NCBI RefSeq assembly: GCF_001485435.1
Contig: NZ_BCMS01000001.1
Span: forward strand, 1,683,501-1,747,500
Direction: 5' to 3'
Source: Deinococcus grandis
GTDB lineage: Bacteria > Deinococcota > Deinococci > Deinococcales > Deinococcaceae
Length of the DNA stretch: 64,000 nucleotides
Shown: positions 54,824-62,941 of the stretch, one piece after another
Layout: every line of letters begins with the position of its first letter
Position numbering within the stretch: the first letter of the stretch is position 1
Notes under the pieces: generated by a model
Told to the model about the DNA's origin: nothing
Database searches by the model: none
Seen by the model: only the letters and a program-made list of their open reading frames with translations
Program-made: the position numbers and the translations under genes

Positions 54824-56071
54824 CTCGGTCTGGGTCTGTTCCTGCTGCGCGGCGGCCAGTTCCGCCTGCCGCTCGGCGCGGGGATTCACGCCGTTCAGGA
54901 CGCGCTCGAACGCGGCGACCACCGTGTCGATCTGCTCGCGGCTGATGGTCACGGGCGGCAGGAAGCGCACGACCAGCGGCGTCGCCTGGAGGGTCAGCAC
55001 GCCTTCCTCGTGTTCCAGCGCGTGGATGTACGGGGCGCTCTTCTCTTTCAGTTCCACGCCGATCATCAGGCCCAGGCCGCGCACCTCGCGGATCTTGGGG
55101 CTCTGGATCGCGCGGAGCTTCTCCATGAAGTACGCACCCTTCTCGCGGGCCTGCTCCGCCATGCCCTCGCGTTTCATGGCGCGGATCGCGGCGACCCCGG
55201 CGGCCATCGCCAGCGGGTTCCCGCCGAACGTGCCGCCGTGCCCCCCGGCGGGCATGCGGTCGGCGACGTCGGCGGTCATCACGAACGCGCCGATGGGCAC
55301 GCCGCCCGCCATGGCCTTCGCCAGGGTCATGCCGTCGGGGACCACGCCGTAGTGCTCGGCGGCGAACATCTTCCCGGTGCGGCAGAACCCGGTCTGGATC
55401 TCGTCGAGGATCAGCAGCGCGCCCTTCTCCTGCGTCAGGCGGCGGGCCTCCTGAATGAATTCGGGGCTGGCGGGGCGCACACCGCCCTCGCCCTGCACGG
55501 GTTCGAGGATCACGGCGGCCGTATCAGAGGTGATCGCGGCGCGCAGTTCCTCGATGTTGCCGTACGTCACGAAGTCCACGTTGCGGTTGTCCACGGCCTC
55601 ACCGAAAGGCTCGCGGTACTTGGGTTCCCAGGTGAACGCCAGCGCACCCAGGCTGCGGCCCGAGAAGCCGCGCTTCATGCTCACGAAGCGCTTGCGCCCC
55701 GTGGCGGTGATCGCGAACTTCTTCGCAGCCTCCATCGCCTCGGTGCCGCTGTTGCACAGGAACACGCGGTCCAGTCCGGCGGGCGTCACGCCGACGAGTT
55801 CGCTCAGGAACTCGGCGCGTTTGTCGTTCGGGAGGCTCTGGGGCATGACGAGCAGCCGCTCGGCCTGATCGCGGATGGCCTTCACGACGTCCGGGTGGCA
55901 GTGGCCGATGTTCGCGACGCCGTACCCGGCGACGCAGTCGATGTACGAGCGGCCGGTTTCGTCCCAGACGACGCTGCCCTGCCCGCGGGTCATGACGACC
56001 TCGTGCTTGCCGACGACGCGGCTGTCGTACTTCAGTTCGGCTTCGAGCCACTTGCTCTGGGTTGAGGTCAT
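54821..56071 (-). CDS. Acetylornithine / LysW-aminoadipate-semialdehyde type aminotransferase
   Basis: 416 residues, class III aminotransferase. FLCNSGTEAMEAAKKFA, LLILDEIQTGFCRTGKMF and the PLP lysine in MTLAKAMAGGVPIGAFV are present, with GGTFGGNPLAMAAG. Closest in type to LysJ/ArgD of Deinococcus-Thermus, where one enzyme can serve lysine (LysW pathway) and arginine synthesis; no lysW-pathway gene is adjacent, so the exact role stays open. GGAGGA precedes the ATG. Its TAA stop is the end of repeat copy C. Confidence 0.85.
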   Translation of the reverse strand: MTSTQSKWLEAELKYDSRVVGKHEVVMTRGQGSVVWDETGRSYIDCVAGYGVANIGHCHPDVVKAIRDQAERLLVMPQSLPNDKRAEFLSELVGVTPAGLDRVFLCNSGTEAMEAAKKFAITATGRKRFVSMKRGFSGRSLGALAFTWEPKYREPFGEAVDNRNVDFVTYGNIEELRAAITSDTAAVILEPVQGEGGVRPASPEFIQEARRLTQEKGALLILDEIQTGFCRTGKMFAAEHYGVVPDGMTLAKAMAGGVPIGAFVMTADVADRMPAGGHGGTFGGNPLAMAAGVAAIRAMKREGMAEQAREKGAYFMEKLRAIQSPKIREVRGLGLMIGVELKEKSAPYIHALEHEEGVLTLQATPLVVRFLPPVTISREQIDTVVAAFERVLNGVNPRAERQAELAAAQQEQTQTE

Positions 56072-56227
56072 GCGGGGGTCCTCCGTGCGGGGTGGGGAAT
56101 GAACGGGGTGGGTTGATTTCGCCGTGCCGGAGCGCAGGCGGGATGCGACAGTGTAGGCCCTGCGGCCCGGTCAGGTGCCCGGGTGTCCAGGGGACACGAT
56201 CATGGCACACAGCAGGCGAGATGGCGG

Positions 56228-56318
56228 ATTCTCCTGCCGATTGCCAGGAGAATGGGGGCGGATCTGTGAGCTCTGGGAAAACCTCGACGCTGTGACCCTC
56301 ACAGGTCAGAGCTCACAG
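56228..56318. other. Two inverted repeats between the lysJ-like and EamA genes
   Basis: ATTCTCCTG (56228-56236) pairs with CAGGAGAAT (56245-56253), and CTGTGAGCTCTG (56264-56275) pairs with CAGAGCTCACAG (56307-56318), the latter overlapping the last codons of the EamA gene. The second is a plausible terminator of the minus-strand operon; the first could be an operator or a second terminator. Otherwise the 227-base gap holds nothing recognised. Confidence 0.5.
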
Positions 56319-57189
56319 CCCCCGGAACCCGCTTCGCGCGGGGCAGCAGGTTGATCAAACCCAACCCCGCGAGCACCACGAGCACGCCCAGCACGGACAG
56401 CCCCCCGACCGGTTCCCCGGCCAGCGCCGCCCAGCCCAGTCCCCAGACCGGCAGGGCGTACGTGACGGCGGTGACCTGGGTGGGGCTGACGCGGGCCAGC
56501 AGGCCGTAGTACAGCAGGTACGCCAGTCCGCTGCCGACGACACCCAGGAAGAGGGTGGCGCCCACGGCGGTCAGGGTCAGGGGGGCGGGCGCCGGGCCGA
56601 TCAGCGCGACGGGCAGCAGGATGACGCTGCTCAGGCCCAGCTGTGTGGTCGCCAGCCCCACCGGGTTCAGGCCGCCCAGCGTGCGTTTGGCGATGGTGGT
56701 GGCGACCGCGTACCCCAGGCTGGCGAGGAGCAGGATGATCACGCCGTGGAGCGTGGCGTGCCCGCCACCCAGTCCGCCGGACACCGTGAGGGCCACGCCG
56801 CCCATGCCCAGCAGCACGCCGCCCAGCGTCAGGCCACTCAGGCGGGTGTCGCTCAGGGTCAGGCCGATCAGGAGCGCGAACAGCGGCGTGGTGGCATTGA
56901 TGATCGCCGCGATGTTGCTGCTGACGGTCTGCTCGCCCCACGCGAAGAACGACCACGGAATCACGTTGTTGAACAGCGCCACCAGCAGCAGCGGTTTCCA
57001 CAGCCGCGCGGGCGGCAGGCTGTGGCGGCCCAGCCGCAGCGCGAGCAGCAGCACTGCCGCGCCGAACACGGACCGCAGGAGTGCCACCCACACGGGCGGG
57101 AACACCTCGCCGCCCAGGCGGATCAGAAGGAACGACACGCCCCAGAACGCCGAGAGCAGGAACATGTCCAGCGCGTCACGGCGGGTCAC
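56299..57189 (-). CDS. EamA-family (DMT superfamily) transporter
   Basis: 296 residues with ten membrane segments arranged as two EamA repeats; AFWGVSFLLIRLGGEVFPP opens the first, and ASLGYAVATTIAKR opens the second. Relatives export amino acids or small metabolites. The GTG at 57189 overlaps the stop of the gene before it by four bases, so it is the last gene of a five-gene operon (GNAT, DJ-1, flavin-oxidase, unknown, EamA). An upstream ATG at 57423 would add a long non-membrane stretch and is rejected. Confidence 0.88.
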   Translation of the reverse strand: MTRRDALDMFLLSAFWGVSFLLIRLGGEVFPPVWVALLRSVFGAAVLLLALRLGRHSLPPARLWKPLLLVALFNNVIPWSFFAWGEQTVSSNIAAIINATTPLFALLIGLTLSDTRLSGLTLGGVLLGMGGVALTVSGGLGGGHATLHGVIILLLASLGYAVATTIAKRTLGGLNPVGLATTQLGLSSVILLPVALIGPAPAPLTLTAVGATLFLGVVGSGLAYLLYYGLLARVSPTQVTAVTYALPVWGLGWAALAGEPVGGLSVLGVLVVLAGLGLINLLPRAKRVPGAVSSDL

Positions 57190-57653
57190 GCACGGCTCCC
57201 CGAGCGGCGGAAGTCCATGGTCCAGTTCGTCTCCCAGCCCACCCCGCCGTCGGTGGAGAGGGCCTGCTCCCAGTGGGCCTCGCTGGGGCTCAGCACCTGC
57301 CAGGTGAATCGGCAGCGGCAGGGCTGTCCCTTCCACTCGTCGTCCCCGTAGAAGGTTCCTACGCCCGCCGTGAAGGTCCCGGTCATGGGAGACTGGAACG
57401 CCCCGTCGGACGCGCCGATCCACTGGATGGTCCAGCGCTGCGCGGCCCGCTCGAAGGCGCGGACGGTCAGGCCCAGCGGGGTGCCGTCCGGGCGGTTGAT
57501 GTCCTCCACGTTCCCCAGGCTACCCAGTGCGGGGCGGACTCGGGCGACGGTCTGGAATTCCTCCCAGTCCTGCGAGCCGACCAGACGGTCGCGCAGGCGC
57601 CGGTTTTGGATGACCCAGTTACCGTGCAGGAAGTCGAAATCGTGCTCACTCAT
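57186..57653 (-). CDS. Hypothetical protein with FDFxxGxW opening
   Basis: 155 residues. The N-terminus FDFLHGNWVIQNRRLRDRLVG and later GTFYGDDEWKGQPCRCRFTW give a DUF1579-like or lipocalin-like beta sheet; family assignment is tentative. Its ATG lies eight bases inside the end of the preceding gene and its stop overlaps the EamA start, so it is part of the same transcript. Function unknown. Confidence 0.7.
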   Translation of the reverse strand: MSEHDFDFLHGNWVIQNRRLRDRLVGSQDWEEFQTVARVRPALGSLGNVEDINRPDGTPLGLTVRAFERAAQRWTIQWIGASDGAFQSPMTGTFTAGVGTFYGDDEWKGQPCRCRFTWQVLSPSEAHWEQALSTDGGVGWETNWTMDFRRSGSRA

Positions 57654-58278
57654 GGGTGGCCTCCGGGTGACTGGGGCGCAGCTGAGCAAGGTGCGCGGGC
57701 AGGGCGGGCCAACCGTCCTCCTGCGCGGCGCCGTCCGCCCAGTTCTCCTTGCCGCTCCAGCGCTCGATCCTCAGGGCGTAGACAGCGGTGCGGGCCAGAT
57801 CGGCGTCCGTGATGGGCCGGGTGTGCGTGCCCACGCGCAGGCCAGGGAACACCCGCTCGCTGAGTGTGGTCAGGGCCGCGCGGGCGTCCTCGCCGCGCAG
57901 GACGCGGGCGGTGCCGAACACGATCACGGAGCGGTACTGCACGCTGAGTTCCAGCGGGGAGTTGCTGGGCAGCAGCGTGCCGGTCTCGGTCACCTCGAAG
58001 GTCGCGGGGTGGCCCTGCGCCTCGCCCTGGTCGGTGTTGGCGCGCAGGCGGCCCACGACGTTCGTGTGGTACACGAGGTCCCGCGACTCGGGCCGGTACG
58101 CGAAGGCCAGTGGGGTCACGAAAGGCCACACCCGCCCGTCCTCGGATCGGTACACGGTCGCCACGCGGCCCAGCGGCACGCGCAGCAGCAGCGCCTCGAT
58201 CCAGGCGTCGTCCCGACGGTTCTGCGGGCGGCGACTGACGCTCGGGTCGCGCTGCGCGGGGTCGTAGAAGCCGCTCAC
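57646..58278 (-). CDS. Pyridoxamine-5-phosphate-oxidase-like FMN-binding protein
   Basis: 210 residues. The split-barrel flavin fold is suggested by LGRVATVYRSEDGRVWPFVTP, YHTNVVGRLRANTDQG and YRSVIVFGTARVLRGEDAR, as in PNPOx-like/NimA-type proteins. Members reduce nitro or F420/FMN-dependent substrates or bind heme; the role here is unknown. GTG start at 58278 overlaps the DJ-1-like gene stop by four bases. Confidence 0.82.
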   Translation of the reverse strand: MSGFYDPAQRDPSVSRRPQNRRDDAWIEALLLRVPLGRVATVYRSEDGRVWPFVTPLAFAYRPESRDLVYHTNVVGRLRANTDQGEAQGHPATFEVTETGTLLPSNSPLELSVQYRSVIVFGTARVLRGEDARAALTTLSERVFPGLRVGTHTRPITDADLARTAVYALRIERWSGKENWADGAAQEDGWPALPAHLAQLRPSHPEATHE

Positions 58279-58895
58279 GGGTTCACCCAATCTCGCAGCC
58301 CCTGGCCTGTCGGGCGGAATTCCATCTGCCGGGCGGTGCGTTCGGCCAGCGTGCGCGAGTGCAGCCGCTCCACGAGGTGCAGGGTCATGTCGATGCCCGC
58401 GCTGATGCCGCCCGACGTGACCACCGCGCCCGAGTCCACCCAGGCGACGTCCGGCACGACCGTCAGCGCCGGGAACTGCGCCTGCAGGTCCGCCTGATCC
58501 TCCCAGTGGGTGGTGACGCGCAGGCCATCCAGCAGTCCCTCGGAGGCGAGCAGGAACGCACCGGTGCAGATCGAGGCGAGGACCTCCACCCGCGCGGCCT
58601 GCGCCCGCACCCACTCGCGCACGCGTGGGTCGGCCAGGGGCGCGTCCATCACGCCGCCGGGCACGACCAGCACGTCCAGCGGCGGGTGATCGTCCAGCGT
58701 GGCGTGCGGCAACACCCGGAAGCCCCCGCGCCCGACCGCCGGGGCACCCGACGCGCCGATCAGGAGCGGCTGGAAGGGCGCCACCTCACCGTCCCGCCCG
58801 GCCAGCCGCGTGGCGACACTCAGGACCTCAAAAGGGCCGCCCAGGTCGAGGACCTCGATGCCGTCGAAAATCAGGATACCGACGGTGCGGGTCAT
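58275..58895 (-). CDS. DJ-1/PfpI-family (isonitrile-hydratase-like) protein
   Basis: 206 residues. The GATase1-like fold has FDGIEVLDLGGPFEVLS at the start, the nucleophile Cys110 in ASICTGAFLLA and the following TTHWEDQADLQ segment, as in isonitrile hydratases and the N-terminal domain of GlxA-type regulators, but without a DNA-binding domain. Start overlaps the GNAT stop by four bases. It is the second gene of the five-gene minus operon. Confidence 0.88.
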   Translation of the reverse strand: MTRTVGILIFDGIEVLDLGGPFEVLSVATRLAGRDGEVAPFQPLLIGASGAPAVGRGGFRVLPHATLDDHPPLDVLVVPGGVMDAPLADPRVREWVRAQAARVEVLASICTGAFLLASEGLLDGLRVTTHWEDQADLQAQFPALTVVPDVAWVDSGAVVTSGGISAGIDMTLHLVERLHSRTLAERTARQMEFRPTGQGLRDWVNP

Positions 58896-59359
58896 GCCGT
58901 CCCGCGACCCAGCGGCAGGCTGAAATGGTGGGCGGTGATGTTCATCCCGGCGCGGTGGTACAGGCGGTGCGCCGCGTGGCGCGTCTCCCCCACCCCGGAG
59001 TCGAGGTGCAGTTCCGCGCAGCCCAGTTCGCGGGCGCGGGCTTCCAGCCAGTGCAGCAGCGCGCGGGCGTGGCCGCGTCCTCGGGCGCCAGGAAGGGTGC
59101 TCAGGTCGTCCACGTACAGGGTGCGTCCGGCCCAGAGCAGGTGCATGACGCGGTACCCGGCGACGGCGGCGGCCTCCTCGCGGCCCGGCTCGAAGGCGCC
59201 GATCAGCGCGTAGCCCTCGGGGCCGGTGGTGCTCAGGAAGGTGCGCAGGGCATCCGGCGTGGCGGTGTGCGGCGAGTCGGGCCGCAGCGCGCGCAGGGCC
59301 GGGAGGGCCAGCTCGGCCTGCGCGGGCGGGATGGGACGGAGGTCACGGGGCTCGGTCAT
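58892..59359 (-). CDS. GNAT-family N-acetyltransferase
   Basis: 155 residues, one GNAT domain. Acetyl-CoA loop STLPGARGRGHARALLHWLEARA (RxGxG/A) and C-terminal YHRAGMNITAHHF are typical. Substrate unknown. The start at 59359 is seven bases after TAGTGT, so the transcript is probably leaderless and heads a five-gene operon. The same six base pairs, shifted by one, are the -10 of the divergent MocR-type gene. Confidence 0.85.
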   Translation of the reverse strand: MTEPRDLRPIPPAQAELALPALRALRPDSPHTATPDALRTFLSTTGPEGYALIGAFEPGREEAAAVAGYRVMHLLWAGRTLYVDDLSTLPGARGRGHARALLHWLEARARELGCAELHLDSGVGETRHAAHRLYHRAGMNITAHHFSLPLGRGTA

Positions 59360-59365
59360 GGGCGT

Positions 59366-59372
59366 TACACTA
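59366..59372. promoter_or_regulatory. Shared overlapping -10 boxes of two divergent leaderless operons
   Basis: TACACT (59366-59371, plus) lies seven bases before the ATG at 59379; TAGTGT (59372-59367, minus) lies seven bases before the ATG at 59359. Only 19 bases separate the two start codons, so the polymerases cannot use both at once. Confidence 0.6.
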
Positions 59373-59378
59373 CGGGGC

Positions 59379-60908
59379 ATGGTGGCCCCCCTAAAAGCTC
59401 CACTTTCCACTGATCTCCGGGGGCCACTGCCCACCCGGACGGACGAGCTGCCGTTTCCGCTGGACCTGCGCCGCGACCAGACGGAGGCGCTGCACGCGCA
59501 GCTGGCGCGGCAGATCCGCGAGGCGGTCCTGTCGGGGCTGCTGCCGGGCGGCACGCCACTGCCGGGCACGCGCACGCTGGCGCGGACGCTGGGGGTCACG
59601 CGCGGCGTGGTGGAGACGGCGTACGCGGAACTGCTCGCGGACGGCACGGCGCAGGCCGAGGTGGGGCGCGGCACCCGCGTGCGCGACGAGACACCCACAC
59701 CCGCCCCGAATGCCCCAGCGGGTCCAGCAGGTGTTCCCGCGTGGCTCCCGGGCATCCCTCCGCTGCCGGTGGACGGTCCGGGCACGCGGCCAGGGCTGGA
59801 CTTCCGGGTGGGCGTGACCGGCACCGCCACCCTGGACCTGCGGGCGTGGCGGCAGGCCTGGTCGGACGCGGCCCGCGAACCCGTCAGCGGGGACTATGCC
59901 GACCCGGCGGGCGAGCACCGGCTGCGGGCGGCCCTGGCGGCGTTCGTGGGACGACAGCGCGGGCTGGGCGCGCAGCCCGAGGACGTGCTGGTGACGGGCG
60001 GAACGCTGCACGCCCTGAACCTGATCGTGCGCTCGGTGCTGCCGCCGGGGTCGCGGGTGCTGATGGAGAATCCGGGGTACCGCGCGGCGCGGCAGGTGCT
60101 GCTGGACGCCGGGCACGAGGTCCTCCCCGTCCCGGTGGACGGCGACGGCCTGATTGTGAACGCGGACACGCCCGCCGCGCGGCTGGTGTACGTGACGCCC
60201 AGCCACCAGTTCCCGTTGGGGGGCCGCATGTGCCTGTCCCGGCGGCTGGCGCTGCTGGAGTGGGCGGCGCGGCACGACGCGCTGATCGTCGAGGACGACT
60301 ACGACGGCGAGTTCCGCTACGGCGCGCCTCCCCTGCCACCCCTGGCCGCGCTGGCCGCGCAGACGGGCGCGGGGGGCCGGGTGATGTACCTGGGCACGCT
60401 GAGCAAGGTCCTGACTCCCTCGGTGCGGACGGGGTTCGTGGTGGCCGCCCCGCCACTGCTGTCGCGGCTGGTGCGGGCGCGGACGCTGCTGGACTTCGGG
60501 CCGCCCGTGCAGGTGCAGGCGGCCCTGACGCACCTGCTGACCGGCGGGCACGTGGACCGGCACATCCGCCGCTCGCGCCGCTGGCACGCGCAGGTCCGCG
60601 CGGCGCTGACGGGGACGCTGAACGGCCTGGACGGACTGGCGCACCTGGGTGGCATCGAGGCGGGGCTGCACGTCTGCCTGCACCTCCACCCGGCGCTGCC
60701 GGCCCGGGACGTGGCGGCCCAATTGACCGCGCAGGGCGTGCAGGTCACCACGCTGGACACCTACACGCTGGGCGAGGCCCCGAACGCGCTGCTGCTGGGG
60801 CACGGGGGCCTCAGCGCGGCGCAGGCGGCGGCGGGTGGGCGGGTGATCGCGGGCGCCGTGCGAAGTTGTGCAACCCGCGCGGGACTCGCGCCGTACTCTG
60901 ACGCATGA
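59379..60908 (+). CDS. MocR/PdxR-type GntR regulator with aminotransferase domain
   Basis: 509 residues. An N-terminal winged helix of the GntR class (about 30-100: QLARQIREAVLSGLLPGGTPLPGTRTLART is in this block) is joined to a fold type I aminotransferase domain; the PLP lysine is about residue 343 in GTLSKVLTPS, with DYDGEFRYG before it. Such proteins sense amino compounds or PLP. Divergent from the GNAT operon and overlapping the first lipoprotein gene by four bases, it could control both sides. Confidence 0.9.
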   Translation: MVAPLKAPLSTDLRGPLPTRTDELPFPLDLRRDQTEALHAQLARQIREAVLSGLLPGGTPLPGTRTLARTLGVTRGVVETAYAELLADGTAQAEVGRGTRVRDETPTPAPNAPAGPAGVPAWLPGIPPLPVDGPGTRPGLDFRVGVTGTATLDLRAWRQAWSDAAREPVSGDYADPAGEHRLRAALAAFVGRQRGLGAQPEDVLVTGGTLHALNLIVRSVLPPGSRVLMENPGYRAARQVLLDAGHEVLPVPVDGDGLIVNADTPAARLVYVTPSHQFPLGGRMCLSRRLALLEWAARHDALIVEDDYDGEFRYGAPPLPPLAALAAQTGAGGRVMYLGTLSKVLTPSVRTGFVVAAPPLLSRLVRARTLLDFGPPVQVQAALTHLLTGGHVDRHIRRSRRWHAQVRAALTGTLNGLDGLAHLGGIEAGLHVCLHLHPALPARDVAAQLTAQGVQVTTLDTYTLGEAPNALLLGHGGLSAAQAAAGGRVIAGAVRSCATRAGLAPYSDA

Positions 60909-61273
60909 GCAAGTCCTTCACCCTGCCACTGCTGGCGGCGCTGCCCGCCCTGCTGGCATCCTGCGGGAACGACCTGGACCGGTATTCCCGCACCACGTAC
61001 AGCAGCTACGAGCAGTGCCTGATCGCCAACCGCGTCCTGATCGACCGGGGCCTGAGCAACCCCTGCGTGTACCGCACGGGCGGCGGCTACTACGGCCCGT
61101 ACGTGCGGGTCGTGAGCGGCACCACCCGCTACGTCGGCTACGACCGCCTGGGCAAGGTGTCCGGCGCGGGCCTGACCTACGACAGCAAGCGCGGCTCGTA
61201 CGGCAACTTCAAGGCGCCCGTCAGCCGGGGGGGCTTCATGTCCGGCAGCCGCTCGGGCAGCTTCGGCGGCTGA
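60905..61273 (+). CDS. Small lipoprotein with RGGF...GG C-terminus (YgiB-like tail)
   Basis: 122 residues. Type II signal peptide with lipobox LLASC (Cys20), a tyrosine/glycine-rich middle (RTGGGYYGPYVRVV) and a C-terminal tail VSRGGF...SGSFGG ending in Gly-Gly. The second lipoprotein has the same tail pattern. ATG overlaps the regulator stop (ATGA); TACTCT five bases upstream may also give a leaderless start. I infer it is a substrate or partner of the ATP-grasp ligase two genes on. Confidence 0.8.
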   Translation: MSKSFTLPLLAALPALLASCGNDLDRYSRTTYSSYEQCLIANRVLIDRGLSNPCVYRTGGGYYGPYVRVVSGTTRYVGYDRLGKVSGAGLTYDSKRGSYGNFKAPVSRGGFMSGSRSGSFGG

Positions 61274-61337
61274 ATCTCCGTCCACCCGTCCCACTCGTTC
61301 TTTGCGCGCTCCTCTGCCGGCGCGCGCCGGAGCCCCC

Positions 61338-61781
61338 ATGCCCAGAGAATTCAGCCTGCCCCTGATGACCGCCGTCCTTCCCGCCCTGATCGCGTCGTGC
61401 GCGAATCAGCCCGCGCAGGCGGTGAACCAGCCGTACGCGCAGTACGGCGCACTCGGCTCGACCGGTGCCCCCGCGCAGACCGTTCAGGCTCAGACCGTCC
61501 CGGACGGGTGTGAACTCGAACTCGACGGCGAGATCGACTGCGATCACGACAGCGTCAAACTGAAGACCGGGAAGAAGAGCGCGACCAGCAGGGTGGCCGG
61601 GGCGGTCGTGGCGGGCGTCGCGGCCCGGGCGGCCACCCGCTCCACACCCACCTCCTCCAGCCGTCCAGTCGCCCGGGCAACGTCGACCCGGACCTCCACG
61701 AGTGCGGCGTCCAGCGTGTCGCGGGGTGGGTTCACCACCTCGGCCCGCGCGAGCAGCACCGGCAGCGGGGCCGGCGGATGA
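61338..61781 (+). CDS. Second small lipoprotein with RGGF...GG C-terminus
   Basis: 147 residues. Lipobox LIASC (Cys21) after REFSLPLMTAVLPA, which also resembles the first lipoprotein's leader. The mature part has a short acidic patch with two cysteines (DGCELELDGEIDCDHD), a Thr/Ser-rich low-complexity stretch and the tail SVSRGGF...GSGAGG, ending in Gly-Gly. Start at 61338 rather than 61302 because it gives the lipoprotein signal and has GGAG upstream. It overlaps the ligase gene by four bases. Confidence 0.8.
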   Translation: MPREFSLPLMTAVLPALIASCANQPAQAVNQPYAQYGALGSTGAPAQTVQAQTVPDGCELELDGEIDCDHDSVKLKTGKKSATSRVAGAVVAGVAARAATRSTPTSSSRPVARATSTRTSTSAASSVSRGGFTTSARASSTGSGAGG

Positions 61782-62941
61782 TCCGGCGCACCGTCACACC
61801 CCGCCCCGACTGGGAGGCGCGGCTGCGCGAGGTAGGCTTCACGTGGTTCGCGCCCACGCCCGAGCATCCGGTGCCGTACTGGAGCGAGGACGGGTACTAC
61901 GCCTTCACGCCCGCGCAGATCGAGCAGATCCGAGCGGCCAGTCAGGACCTCACGAATCTGGTGCTGGAGGCGACCGGGCACGCCATCAAGCACGGGCGGC
62001 TGGCGGAACTGGGCATCCCCGCGTTCCTGCACAGCGCCGTGCGGGACTCCTGGGAGGGGGACGACCCGACCGTGTACATGCGCCTGGACCTCGCCTACGA
62101 CGGGCGCGGGGGCGTGAAGCTGCTGGAGGTGAACGCGCAGACGCCCACCAGTCTGCTGGAGGCGGCGGTCAGTCAGTGGCAGTGGCTCGAAGATCAGCAG
62201 GCGCGGGGTGAGCTGCCGGCCGGGGCGACCCAGTGGAATACCATCCACGAGGGCCTGACCGAGCAGTGGGCGCACCTGAAGGCCGCGCGGGGCCTGACCG
62301 AGGTGGCGTTCAGCAGCGCCCGCGTGGACGAGGACGCCGCGACCGTCACGTACCTGCGGGAACTGGCCGGGGCGGCGGGCCTGCGCACGTCGTTCATCTT
62401 CACCGAGGAGCTGGGCACCAGTCCGACGGAGGCGTACCTGCTGGACACCTGGAGTCTGCCCATCCGGCAGCTGATGTGGCTGTGGCCGTTCGAGTTCGCG
62501 TGGGAGTCCCGCGACGCTGCGTTCCTGGCGAGCACCGGCACGCGCTTCATCGAGCCGCTGTGGAAGGCCGCCACCGGCAGCAAGGGCCTGCTGGCGGTGC
62601 TGCACGAACTGAACCCCGGCCACCCGAACCTGCTGCCCGCGACCCTCACGCCTAGCGCGCTGGGGGCGGACGTGGTGCGTAAGCCGCTGTACTCCCGCGA
62701 GGGCCAGAACGTGCAGCTGCCCGGCCAGGAGAGCACGCCCGGCGCGTACGCCGACCTGCCCGTGGTCGAGCAGGCGTACACCGAGCTGCCCACCGCGCAC
62801 GCCCCGGACGGCCCGCGGTACCCGGTGCTGGGCGTGTGGATCGCCGGGGACGAGGTGTGCGGCCTGGGCATCCGCGAGGGCCGCTCCCGCGTGACCGACA
62901 ACCGCGCCACGTTCGCCCCGCACGTGGTGCTGCCGGGATGA
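61778..62941 (+). CDS. Glutathionylspermidine-synthetase-like ATP-grasp ligase (YgiC/YjfC type)
   Basis: 387 residues, only the ATP-grasp synthetase part; the amidase domain of E. coli Gss is absent. Family blocks: YWSEDGYYAFTPAQIEQI, RLDLAYDGRGGVKLLEVNA (102-120), QTPTSLLEAAVSQWQWLED, RKPLYSREGQNV and LGVWIAGDEVCGLGIREG near the end. Gss joins spermidine to the C-terminal glycine of glutathione. The substrate of YgiC-like proteins is unknown. Overlaps of four bases join it to the lipoprotein before and the channel after. Confidence 0.9.
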   Translation: MIRRTVTPRPDWEARLREVGFTWFAPTPEHPVPYWSEDGYYAFTPAQIEQIRAASQDLTNLVLEATGHAIKHGRLAELGIPAFLHSAVRDSWEGDDPTVYMRLDLAYDGRGGVKLLEVNAQTPTSLLEAAVSQWQWLEDQQARGELPAGATQWNTIHEGLTEQWAHLKAARGLTEVAFSSARVDEDAATVTYLRELAGAAGLRTSFIFTEELGTSPTEAYLLDTWSLPIRQLMWLWPFEFAWESRDAAFLASTGTRFIEPLWKAATGSKGLLAVLHELNPGHPNLLPATLTPSALGADVVRKPLYSREGQNVQLPGQESTPGAYADLPVVEQAYTELPTAHAPDGPRYPVLGVWIAGDEVCGLGIREGRSRVTDNRATFAPHVVLPG

